Source of the DNA: Caenorhabditis remanei | Taxonomy: Eukaryota > Nematoda > Chromadorea > Rhabditida > Rhabditidae | DNA length: 64,000 nucleotides | Reading direction: 5' to 3' | NCBI RefSeq assembly: GCF_010183535.1 | Contig: NC_071330.1 | Span: 496,001 to 560,000, forward strand | Shown here: one piece after another, positions 31,060 to 41,770 of the stretch | How the letters are laid out: each line of letters begins with the position of its first letter | Numbering within the stretch: position 1 is the first letter of the stretch | The notes under the pieces: model-generated | What the model was told of the DNA's origin: nothing | What the model saw: only the letters and a program-made list of their open reading frames with translations | Database searches by the model: none | Translations under genes and position numbers: made by a program

Positions 31060-33965
31060 ATGACCCTTCCTCTGTTCAACCTACCAAGCGCTGCTATTCG
31101 TCTCGTTACCCAAATGATGACCAGCAGTGAATTGTAAGTTTTAATATTGTCGCGAACTTAAAGGAAATGTAATCTTGATTTCAGATACAACCTTTGGTCT
31201 CTCTCTAAAAAGACGAAAGAAACCGTGAAACCATTGTATCCTAGGAACACACATGTTCAGCGCATTTTGAACGAGGAATTAGTTTCGATAAAATGGATAT
31301 GTCAAATGAGATATGTTATTGAACATCTCCGGATACTCTTAGATCCTGACCTAATCACATTCACAAATTCTCTTGCAATGGTGACGTCGCCGTTCTCTCT
31401 TTTCAACCTACCCGATAAGGCTATAAGTCAAGTGATTCAATTCATGAACTATGATGAGCTGTAAGTTCATTTCTTGGTTTTTTTTTTTTTCAAATACTAA
31501 TAGTAAGAATTTCAGAATTTTCTTGTCTCTTCTTTCTAAAAGAGCAAAACACATTGTGGAGTCGTTGAATGTGAAAAGTACTCTTGTGTCTGTTGTTGTA
31601 AACGAAGGGATTGATGTTCATTTATCAATTGGCACAAAAGAATATTTAAAATTCGAGTATTTTAATGATGACAAAACTCATCATGCACCACCGAATGGAA
31701 TGTGGTTAAAAGTTAACAATGATTGTGAGCTAACAGAGTCCTGGAGAATCAAAGGACTTTGTATCAAGAAGTGGTTGGATCATATCAAGACCATCTTCCA
31801 TTTTTCGGAAATCGATTATTTCAACTTTGGCGAGGACTCAATCACATTTGATATCGATGTGATCCGTGATATATTCGACAATTACTCAGGATTCCGGAAT
31901 CCGTTCTTCCCAGATTGGAACAGTACTCCTTATTCAATCATCTCATCTGCACCAGGGATGACAACCCCATTTCCTCTGATCAACCTACCAAGAAATGCTA
32001 TTCGTCTTGTTACTCAAATGATGACCAGCAATGAGTTGTAAGTTTGAATATTGTCGCGAACTCACTAAGGTCATGGAGTCAGTGTGGAGATATGGCTCGT
32101 GACTTATATCATTGGAAAGCTGAAATTACGCTGATTTCAAATATATATATATTCAGGGTTTATCTCTCGATCCCTGGTATTGAGACGGTGTGGCGTATGT
32201 GTCATTTTTTTGTTGCATTTTTTGAATGAACTTCCAAGCAGCTCCAATTGATTCCGACTTGTGTTTTTTAAATTAAGTAATAAGGAAATAAATGAATGGT
32301 AAGAAAAACGCCAAAAGAAGATTTTAATGACTTTTGGATTATCAAATGATGAACACAACTTTGAGAATAAGTTTTCATTGAATTTTAGTTTTGTCACATA
32401 ATTAAAAGTCAACTCTTTTTAGAAAATGTTTTTCTCGAAAAGAAGTTATTTCAAAAAAAAACAAAAAAACTGGCTTGCCACTCTTACCCACGCCACACCA
32501 CCTCACTACCACTTACACAATGCTGCAGGTATTTTTCACGGTCAAAGCATCGAGGATAAAAACTGAATATATATTTGGAATCAGCGTCTTCTCAGCTTTC
32601 CAATGGTATTAGTCAGGTCCCACGACTCCATGACCTTTCTTATTCAGTTAACATACAATGGTAATTACAGATTTTTCCTTTGGTCTCTCTCCGAAAAGAC
32701 AAAGAAAGAAGTGAAGCCATTGTATCTGAAGAACACATATGTTCAGCGTATTTCGAGTAATGATTTAGTTTTGTTCAAAATGCTATTAAAGGGCGAGAAA
32801 TTTAAAGATGAGTTAGACGAAGAGAAACTCACATTCACGTCTCCTCCTGCGATGGTGACATCTCGGTTCTCTCTTTTCAACCTACCCAATAAGGCTATAC
32901 GTCAAGTGATTAAATTCATGGACTTTGATGAAATGTGAGTTTTTTGATTTGTCATTTTTATGCATCTCCGTCAAAAATTTCAGAATTCTTCTTTCTTTTC
33001 TTTCAAAGAGAGCAAAAGATATCGCAGCGTCGTTGGAAATAAAATGTGATATTGTGATAATCGATATAGGCAGTAGTATTAAAATCGATATCTCAATTGA
33101 CACAAAATTCACTCTAAACTTGGAGATTTCTAACAGCCAAACTTCCGATTCGCCGAAAGCAGCGTTATTAATCAGTGAAACTAGAGAAGAAGAAGATAAA
33201 GTAATCAACTCGTGGATCATCAATGGATTTAGTGTCAAAAAGTGGTTGAATCATATCAAATCTATCTTCCATTTTTCGGGTGAAAATTATCTCATCTTTT
33301 GCGAGGGCTCAGTCGCATTTGATATGAACGACTTCCGTGATGTAATCAACAGTCACTCAAAACTCGAACTCGAAGACGATTGCGGTCCTGAGAGTTATGT
33401 AATGGATATACTAAAAACCTTCCCAACTACAAAACTTGGGCTGAGCAGCAGCTTATTTGAGAGTGGAAAGCCTCCATACGAGGTGTTGATTCAAAACTAT
33501 GACCAGCTTTACATTTGTTCCAGACATCAATCCACAATCACATTGGATGATTTATTAACTTTGAATAGTTTATATATTTTTGTATCTGGATTGACTATCA
33601 CGGAAAAAAATGTCAATAGACTCATCAAACATTGGATGAGAGGGTCGAATCCTCGAATGGAACAAATGTATATCAGTTTCAACGGTGATAGAATCATTGA
33701 TAAAGATCTAGTTCTAAAGAAACTGAATTACGTGGAATTCTCCGCGGATCAGAAGAGATATTTCAAAGAAAAAGATGAACCGACGTTCACCATTTTGACA
33801 ATTAAAGGAGGCTTTAACATTTCAAGATCCGATGGAACTAAGGCTACTATTCAATTTGAAGAGTCTTTCAAGTCCTTACATATTTATGTTTGGCATCCTC
33901 ACTGTATTGCAGAGTTTGATTATTCAGATGAACCACAACCACATCGTGCACCATTCTTTAATTGA
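31060..33965 (+). CDS. Four-F-box / FBA_2 fusion protein (705 aa)
   Basis: Exons 31060-31133, 31185-31460, 31516-32037, 32671-32934 and 32984-33965 join in one frame to 705 residues. Four F-boxes are readable: near 1-50 (LPLFNLPSAAIRLVTQMM), 91-140 (SLFNLPDKAISQVIQFMN), 265-315 (FPLINLPRNAIRLVTQMM) and 352-400 (SLFNLPNKAIRQVIKFMD). The first half of an FBA_2 region follows the second F-box and stops abruptly. A full FBA_2 ends the protein (IKHWMRGSNPRMEQM). The pattern A-B-partial FBA-A-B-FBA is a tandem fusion of two units like the 423-aa gene at 45824. All four introns are phase 2 and cut inside an F-box. Met at 31958 occupies the place of the second unit's former start codon. It may dock SKR/Skp1 more than once, or only one F-box may work. 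Confidence 0.85.
32066..32637. mobile_element. Inverted-repeat element in intron 3 of the 705-aa gene
   Basis: AAGGTCATGGAGTCAGTGTG at the left is mirrored by CCCACGACTCCATGACCTTT at the right, with CATTGGAAAGCTGA against TCAGCTTTCCAATG inside. It has a counterpart in the same intron of the gene at 39010-44192 but none in the gene at 35351-37893, whose intron 3 is only 51 bases. Confidence 0.75.
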
Positions 33966-34164
33966 AACTGTTTATTACTGGTTTATTACTGAATACAGTT
34001 TTGCTTCAAATAAAATTTTTGCAAAACAGGTTTCTCACAGATATACGATATTATCTAATTGTTATTTTGTTGACCGGTTTATACATGTCTGCTCTACAAT
34101 CTGACTAGGAGTTTCCAACAATACTTTATTTTTGAGAAATGCCCAGTTTGACATTTTAGGGGAG

Positions 34165-34222
34165 ACATTTTTCAAGGGCACTTCGGTGGAGCGCATTTGT
34201 AAGAACTGTGGCGAGCTATGAT
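34165..34222. repeat. Half MITE copy
   Basis: GGTGGAGCGCATTTGTAAGA followed by ACTGTGGCGAGCTA is one end of the MITE family found at 7682 and elsewhere. Confidence 0.6.
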
Positions 34223-34473
34223 TGTATAACCGTATTTTTACACATCGAAAGCGCTAACAATAAGTTTTATATTTGCCCAATAAATACCTCAAGATTATTC
34301 GATAATGTTGCCTCTTTACTTAGTCGTTTTTCTTGGAGGTGACTATGTTGGTTATAATTTGAACCGCACTCTCTACCATGGAACCATTGGTCGCTAACAT
34401 TTATGTAATTGAATAATTGTATTAAATTCAGTGTTTTGCAAACTTGCAAAATTTTGGGTCGGCTCGGCCCGAC

Positions 34474-35140
34474 TGTTGTGGAATTATTCATTCCACAAGT
34501 CGTACTTTTGCATAATAAAAACTAAATACAATAATATAAAAACATCTGATCCAAATCAGTAAAAGGAGCATAGCTCCACCCTTCTAACACCCCTTTTCAG
34601 CTTCCCCGTCGTCCTTTTCCCTGGAATCGCCTCCTTCTGTTTTCCTCTTCACTGTCCCGCTGCATCCGCGCTCTGCTGGACACTTCTCTGCGTCGCGACT
34701 CACTGGCCATGAGATGGGCTGCCGTCGACGGAGGCAAGTTCGAATCGGTTGGAAGGACGACGGACCGCTGTCACGTCTCTCCCTTTTTTCCCTAATTTAA
34801 TATGTTTTCTAATATGAAAATAACATTCACAACGCGAATCACCAAGCGTTCTCTCTTTAACCATAATAATAAATCTTTATAATTACCACCAATTCTTCGT
34901 TCTCTCTCTCTTTTCAGGTTTCTCACATCTTCATACACTTAGGCCTAAAATCACTATAAACTTAGTCCTTTCTCTATTTTTCTTCTAATCACACACTCTC
35001 TTAGTCCTCTCGTCACCGTCTCTCCTTACTATCTCCGTCTTCGTTTCCTTCACTTCCTCTCCGTTATCTATCACTCTTCCTGTCTACCCTGCCTGGCTTG
35101 TGCTCCTAAAGGGACTAACCCTTCCTTTATGGGCACAACA
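34474..35140 (+). mobile_element. Solo LTR of a retrotransposon, 5-bp target duplication
   Basis: A 667-base unit starts TGTTGTGG and ends CACAACA (inverted TG...CA ends). It is flanked on both sides by CCGAC (34469-34473 and 35141-35145). An AATAAA lies inside at about 34869. No gag or pol sequence is next to it, so it is a solo LTR left by recombination. It sits between the tail-to-tail F-box genes. Strand is assigned from the internal polyadenylation signal. Confidence 0.8.
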
Positions 35141-35251
35141 CCGACGAACTACTTTCTCTTACACACCTGCTTTTTCAAATTCTTGCAAAGAGACAATTAG
35201 ATAATCTAGATAACAATTAGAATACCGGTGAGAAGATTTTTTTTCAAAAAC

Positions 35252-35257
35252 TTTATT
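35252..35257 (-). terminator. AATAAA signal of the 715-aa gene (minus strand)
   Basis: TTTATT on the plus strand lies about 95 bases beyond the stop codon at 35351. Confidence 0.6.
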
Positions 35258-35350
35258 CGAAACAAAACAGCATTCAGTAGTAAACCATGCAAAAGAACAA
35301 TAAACGCTTCAACGCTTTAATGGTGCACGACGTGGTTAAGATTCATCTGA

Positions 35351-37893
35351 TTAATCAGAATCTGCAATACAGTGTGGATGCCAAACATAAATAAGTAAGG
35401 ACTTGAAAGACTCTTCAAATTTTAAAGTAGCCTTAGTTCCATCGGATCTCGGAATGTCAAAGCCACCTTCAACTGTCAAAATGGTGAACGTCTGTTCATC
35501 ATTATTTTTGAAATATCTCTTCTGATTTGCGGGGAATTCTACGTAATTCAATTTCTTTAGAACTAGATCTTTGTCAATGATTCCATCACCGTTGAAACTG
35601 ATATACATTTGTTCCATTCGAGAATTCGACCCCTTCATCCAATGTTTGATGAGTCTATTGACATCTTTTTCCGTGATAGTCAATCCAGATACAAAAATGT
35701 GTAAACTATTCAAAGTTAATAAATCATCCAATGTGATTGTGGATTGAGGTCTGGACCAAATGTAAAGCTGGTCATAATTTTGAATCAAAACCTCGTATGG
35801 AGGCTTTCCACTCTCAAATAAGCTGCTTTCCAGCGATAGTTTTGCAGTTGGGAAGGTTTTCAGTATTTCCATTACATATGCCTCCGGGCCGCAATTGTTT
35901 CCAAGTTCGAGTCTCGAATGGCTGTTAAATACATCACGAAAGTCGTTCATATCAAAAGTTACAGAGCCTTCACCGAAGTCTAGCCGATTTACTTCCGAAA
36001 AATGAAAGATAGATTTGAGATGATCCAACCATTTTTTTACACTAAGTCCATTGATTAGCCACGAGTTGACTACTTTTTCAGGTCTCAATATTACTTCTTC
36101 TTCTTCTCCTTCATCATCTACATCGTCTTCTGCTGCATGTTCTTCTCTTTTTTCATATTCGGTGATCAATAACCACATTCCTTTCGGCGAAAGAAAAGTA
36201 CTACTCTTAGAAAATTCCAGTTTCACATCGAATTTCGTGCCAATTGAAATTTTGATAGTAACCGTACTGGTGATATTAATTGACACAAAAGTGCTTTTTA
36301 TTTCCAACGATTCCGCGATACTCTTCGATCTTTTAGAAAGAAAAGAAAAAATAATTCTGAAAATTTTGATAGATATGCATAAAAATGACAAATATCAAAA
36401 CTCACATTTCATCATAGTTCATGGATTGAATCACGTGGCGTATAGCCTTATTGGGTAGTTTGAAAAGAGAGAACCGAGATGTCACCATCGCAGGAGGAGA
36501 CGTGAATGTGAGTGGCTCGGGTTGTCCGTATATGAAGTGCTCGTCGAAAAACTGTTTCTTTGGTAGCATTTTAAATAAAACTAAATCATTATTCAAAATC
36601 CGTTGTACATAGGTGTTCTTTGGATACAATGGTTTCACGGCTTTCTTTGTCTTTTTGGAAAGACACCATAAGAAAAATCTGGAATTTACATTGTATGTTA
36701 ACAGAGTTGGCAACAATATTAAAACTTACAATTCATTGCTGGTCATCATTTGGGTAACGAGACAAATAACATTGCTTGGTAGGTTGATCAGAGGAAATGG
36801 GGTTGTTATCCCTGCTGCAGAAGAGATGATTGAATAAGGAGCACGGTAGCTATCTGGAAAGAACGGATGCCGGAGTTTAGAGTAACTGTTGAATATATCA
36901 CGGATCACATTGATATCAAATGAGATTGAGTCTTCGCCAAAGTTGAAATAATCAATTTCCGAAAAATGGAAGATGATCTTGATATGATCCAACCACTTCT
37001 TGATACAAAGTCCTACAATTCTCCAGGACACTGTTAGCTCATTATAATGATTAACCCTTATCCACATTCCATTCGGCAAATGCCGACTTTTGTCATCATT
37101 AAAAAACTCCAATTTCACATAGTCTTTTGTGCCAAGTGAAATATTGACAGTAATCCCACTGGTTATAACAACAGATACGAGAGTACTTTTCACATTCAAC
37201 GACTCCACAATGTCCGTTGCTCTTTTAGAAAGAAGAGACAAGAAAATTCTGAAATGCTTACTTTTTGTAACTGAAACGGGCCAAAACGGGCCGGTGCGTA
37301 ATTGAAACGCAATGTTATGTGGTGAAAAATGCACCAAAATATAGATGTCGGCGAGTTCTAAAATGGCTTTTTTGACCGGACTTGTCGAGATCAACATTTT
37401 GATATATTTTCACTCATACTATTGCGTTTCAAGCGAGTTACGCTCCTTCCCGTGTCTGCCCGGTCTGCAAGACTGAAATCCACTTACAGCTCTTCATAGT
37501 TCATAAATTGAATCACATGGCGTATAGCCTTATCGGGTAGGTTGAAAAGAGAGAACGGCGACGTCACCATTGCAAGAGAATTTGTGAATGTGATTAGGTC
37601 AGGTTTTAAGAGTACCCGGAGCTGCTCAAAATCATATCTCAATTGAGATATCCATTTCATCGAAACTAAATCATCGTTCAGAATGCGCTGAACATGTGTG
37701 TTCTTCGAATACAATGGTTTCACGACTTCTTTCGTTTTTTTGGAGAGAGACCAAATGTTGTATCTGGAATCAAGGTTAAACATCACATTATTTGAGTTTG
37801 CAACAATATTAAAACTTACAATTCATTGCTGGTCATCATTTGAGTAACAAGACAAATAACATTGCTTGGTAGGTTGATCAGAGGAAGGGTCAT
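35351..37893 (-). CDS. Four-F-box / FBA_2 fusion protein (715 aa)
   Basis: Exons 37893-37820, 37763-37488, 37248-36730, 36678-36406 and 36356-35351 join in frame to 715 residues, with the same plan as the gene at 31060: F-boxes near 1-50, 91-140, 264-314 and 354-402, a cut-off FBA_2 after the second, and a complete FBA_2 at the end (IKHWMKGSNSRMEQ). All introns are phase 2 inside F-boxes. An acidic insert (EHAAEDDVDDEGEEEE) sits between the last F-box and the FBA_2 core; the 705-aa paralogue has only a short EEE stretch there. At the fusion joint the old start codon is now ATA (36809-36807). It lies tail to tail with the 705-aa gene. Intron 2 contains a degenerate GC-ended palindrome (37270-37470). 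Intact. Confidence 0.85.
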
Positions 37894-37954
37894 CCTTGCA
37901 ATAGGCAATAGGGGATGAATGAAGAGGATAGGAGTAGTGGGGGAAGAGAAGAGA

Positions 37955-38070
37955 GATTAGATAGAGATCTCGACCATCTGTCCTAACACAACAAAGGTCT
38001 GGTAAATACGATAAAATAGGGCTGTTAATTGGATGGGAAAATGGGGGACTGTAGCTGGTTACACAGCGTT
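37955..38070 (-). promoter_or_regulatory. Conserved upstream block of the 715-aa gene
   Basis: On the minus strand it contains ACAGATGGTCGAGATCTC about 80 bases before the start codon and CAGCTACAGTCCCCCATTTT further upstream. It is the counterpart of 30880-31059. Confidence 0.45.
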
Positions 38071-38392
38071 TTAATAAGTAATGCACTCTAACATCTATTA
38101 TAAACTCAAATATGACTGTGAGAAGATAAGCATAAGATCGCATTTAACTCCTTGGGACAACAAAAAGTATGGAGTTCTAAAAAAGCATTCAAAATTTCCA
38201 ATGTAAAATGACAATTCCAAAACCATAAAAGTAAGGTATTAATTGTTAATTAATTTGTTAATTGTTTATTACGACTTTGCGAGTCGTGAGAATAGATCAG
38301 AAACAGTACATACATAACACATAATTAACACGTAGGCAATGAGGATGACATAATATTGTGAGAGAGGGCTAAAAATATTGGAGAATATACAG

Positions 38393-38690
38393 TTAAAAGA
38401 GGTTTCGTTGGGATGCGCTGTTTAGTTGTGTCAAATAAGTTAGAGTACGGTTGACAAAGAATTTCCTTCGCAGTTTGTTTTTTGGACGCTTCCAAACGAA
38501 TCTAGTCTTTGCGCGCGTGCGATTGTTTGGTGATAATATTTTTGTGATAATTATTGTGAATAAATCGGCTGTATTGAGGTCTATATTGCCACTCATTATT
38601 TTGTCAATGAGTCTTTTATCTATCTGCAGGCGCCTGTCTTTCAAAGAAGAGAGCCCGTAGAGTTGGTTGCGCTCATTTGAGGTTTTGTAT
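38393..38690 (-). mobile_element. 5'-truncated LINE (CR1/RTE-like) reverse transcriptase tail
   Basis: About 100 codons read as the extreme C-terminus of a non-LTR retrotransposon polyprotein: NQLYGLSSLKDRRLQIDKRL, then DLNTADLFT, then KLRRKFFVNRTLTYL. This matches the family pattern of a GL-SL-RR box, a KI-x-G box, LF, and an R-x-x-FF-x-x-R motif shortly before the end. It stops at 38393. Everything upstream of this tail is missing. AT-rich DNA with TTAATT repeats follows at 38210-38270. Confidence 0.6.
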
Positions 38691-38703
38691 ATTTAATTAA
38701 TAC

Positions 38704-38890
38704 ATGAACAGAACTCACCTTGCATATATGGAATGCAATTACAAGCTGAATAAGCTTGGTAATTCTAACAGTAGTAATAAATTAACAGGATTTTTCTTGA
38801 AAAAATCAGAAATTGAGACGTGCATAATGGAAAAAGATGTTGTTGTATGCATACTGCAGGTGGGGGTTTTTTCATTTATGAAATAGAAAA
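38704..38890 (+). repeat. Dispersed repeat fragment, also at 3.1-3.4 kb
   Basis: Begins near ACTCACCTTGCATATATG and contains AGTAATAAATTAACAGG and GTGCATAATGGAAA, all shared with the reverse strand of 3090-3370. Confidence 0.6.
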
Positions 38891-38940
38891 AGAATGTATA
38901 GGCCGGTGCCAGTCAACAACACAATTAGATAATGATGTAT

Positions 38941-38946
38941 TTTATT
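38941..38946 (-). terminator. AATAAA signal of the broken four-F-box gene
   Basis: TTTATT on the plus strand lies 64 bases beyond the stop at 39010. Confidence 0.55.
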
Positions 38947-40418
38947 GGAAATTATATTGGAAACAAAACATTATTCAGTAGTAAACCATGCAAATTAACA
39001 ATAACAGTCTTAATTAGAAAATGGTGCACGATGTGCTCGGAATCGATCTGTGTCTTTATCTGCAATACAGTGTGGATGCCAAACAATAATATGTAAGGAC
39101 TCAAAAGACTCTTCAAACAGAATAGTAGCCTTAGTTCCATCGAATCTTGAAATGTCAGAACCACCTTTAACAGTCAAAACGATAAACGTCTGTTCATCGT
39201 TTTCTTTAAAATATCTCTTCTGATCCGCGGGGAGTTCGACGTAATTCAATTTTTTTAGAACTAGATCTTTGTCAACCCTTCTATCATTCTTGAAACTGAT
39301 ATACATTTGTTCTATTCGAGGATTCGATCCCCTCATCCAATGTTTGATGAATCCGTTGACATCTTTCTCGGTTATACTCAATTCTGATACTTCAATATAC
39401 ACACTATTCAACGTTAATAAATCATCCAATGTGATTGTGGATTGATGTCTGGACCAAATGCTCAGATAGTCATAATTTTGAATCAACACCTCGTATGGAG
39501 GCTTTCCAATTTCAAACAAGTTGCTTGCCAGCGATAATTTTGCAGTAGGGAAGGTTTTCAGTATTTCCATTACATATGCCTCCGGGCCGCAGTTGTTTCC
39601 AAGTCCGAGTCTTGATTGACAGTTGAATACACCACGGAAATCGTTCATATCAAAAGTGGATGAGCCCTCACCGAAGTCGAGCCAATTGACTTCCGAAAAA
39701 TGAAAGATGGTTTTAGTAAGATCCAACCATTTTTTGATACTAAATCCATTGAGTATCCAGGAGTTGACTACTTTTTTAGGACTCAATATTACTTCTTCTC
39801 CTTCTCCTTCATCTTCTTCATCGTCATCTTCATCTGCTGCATCTTCTTCTCCTTTTTCATATTCGGTGACCAATAACCACGTTCCTTTCGGCGAAAGAAA
39901 AGTACTGCTGTTCGAAAATTCCAGCTTCACATCGAATTTTTCGTCAATTGAAATACTGATAGTAACCTTACTCCGTATATCAATTGACACAAATGTGCTT
40001 TTTATTTCCAACGATTCGGCGATACTCTTCGATCTCTCAGAAAGAAAAGAGAGAAGAATTCTGAAATTTTTGATAAGTATGCAATGAAATGACAAATGAC
40101 AAAACTCACATTTCATCACAATTCATGAATTGAATCACATGACGGATAGCCTGATCGGGTAATTTGAAAAGAGAGAAATGAGATGTCACCATTGGAGGAG
40201 GAGACGTGAATGTGAGTGTCTCAGGTAGTCCGTTTAAGTCCTCTTCAATGTACACTTGCCTTGGTAGCATTTTGAATAAAACTAAATCATTATTCAAAAT
40301 CCGTTGCACATAGGTGTTCCTCGAATACAATGGTTTCACGACTTTCTTTGTCTTTTTAGAGAGAGACCAGAGTGAAAATCTGGAATTAACTTTGTATTTT
40401 AACTGACTACTAGGTAAA

Positions 40419-41332
40419 ATCATGGAGTCAGTGTAGAGATATGGGCGTGGTGTATGTCATTGGAAAGCTTACTATAGTTTTTGCCCTCGAGGCTTGGTAT
40501 TTGAGAAAAATGAGGGTAAAGTTTGGACCGCTGGCAGCAAGTCATCCTGAAAAATACCGACAGCGTAGTGTAAGTGGTAGTGAGGCGGTGTGGTGTGGAT
40601 TCGACTTGAATTTTAATTGCACTCATCAGAGTTGCGCGGAAGTGATTTTTTCTAAAACGGAAGTCGGACGTCGGAAGTCGGAAGTGGAAAAAATCCCGGA
40701 AGTCGAAAGTGGGAAGTAGATTTTTTCGCAACGATTCAAAAACTCCAAGAGAAAAGGTTATAAATTTCGCGAAAATCAGTTGAAAATTAGTTTTTGACTG
40801 AAGAAAAGCCTATTTTCTGACCTTTTAGACCAGTTTTCCTTGTATTTCTGCAAAATTTACTGTTCCTAATTTCCACAGTTATGGAATGACGGAAGTCGGA
40901 AGTAAAACTCCTTATCCGGAAGTCGGAAGTCGGGAGTCGAAAGTGAAAATCCGAAAACGGAAGTCGGAAGCCGGAAGTCGGAAGTGAAAAAAAGCCCGGA
41001 AGTTGGGAAGTCGGAAGTCGGAATTCCGCGCAACTCTTGCACTCATATGACAACACAGTTCTTAAAGTTGTGTATCACCTAGTAATTAAAAAGTCATTAC
41101 CCAAATTAAAAAAAACAAGTCAAAACAAATTAGAAATTAATTAAAGCTGCTTGGAAGTTCATTCAAAAAATGCAGCGAAAAAATGGCTTGGTCAGAAGTC
41201 GAACCGACACACTTTCCCGCGCACCACCACCTCAAAACTAGACCTTGAGGGCAAAAACTGAATATGTATTCGAAATCAGCGTGTTCTCAGCTTTCCAATA
41301 ATATAGGTCACATCCCAGAACTTCATGACCTT
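40419..41332. mobile_element. Inverted-repeat element in intron 3 of the split gene
   Basis: AAATCATGGAGTCAGTGTAG at the left and CCAGAACTTCATGACCTTAG at the right are inverted. Inner TTTTTGCCCTCGAGG and CCTTGAGGGCAAAAA pair. It carries a nested GGAAGTCGGAAGTCGG-rich stretch (40626-41042) with its own inverted ends. Same family and position as 32066-32637. Confidence 0.7.
40626..41042. mobile_element. Nested element with GAGTTGCGCGGAA ends and GGAAGTCGGAAGT repeats
   Basis: CAGAGTTGCGCGGAAGTG at the left is mirrored by GGAATTCCGCGCAACTCTTG at the right. Both arms contain many GGAAGTCGGAAGTC units. The family is also represented at 59618-60018 and by fragments at 29706 and 47480. Confidence 0.7.
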
Positions 41333-41770
41333 AGAGAGTTTGCAACAATATAAAAACTTACAATTCATTGCTGGTCATCATTTGAGTAACAAGACGAATA
41401 GCATTGCTTGGTAGGTTGATCAGAGGAAACGGGGTAGAGATCTCTGCTGCAGACGAGATAATTGAATACGGAACACTGTAGCAATCGGGGTGGAAAGGAG
41501 GCCGGAATCCTGAGTAATTAATGAATATATCACGGATCACATTGATATCAAATGTGATTGAGTCTTCGCCAAAGTTGAAATAATCAATTTCCGAAAAATG
41601 GAAGATGGTCTTGATATGATCCAACCACTTTTTGATACAAAGTCCTTTTATTCTCCAGGATTCTACTGCATCACTATAACTGTTAACCATTAACCACATT
41701 CCGTTCGGTACATGAGTTTTGTCATTAAAAAACTCCAATTTCATATAGTCTTCTGTGCCAAGTGATATAT

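Noticed and set aside
34640..34790. tRNA candidate around AAGTTCGAATCGG
   Set aside because: Only the B-box-like string is present. No acceptor stem or A-box at correct spacing, and it lies inside the solo LTR.
37823..38143. Alternative frame through the first exon and leader of the 715-aa gene (MRSYAYLLTVIF...)
   Set aside because: It overlaps the conserved upstream block in a different frame. The F-box frame starting at 37893 matches all paralogues.
39707..40087. Ser-rich 126-codon ORF opposite the FBA_2 acidic insert
   Set aside because: It is the antisense shadow of the acidic Glu/Asp codons of the F-box gene.
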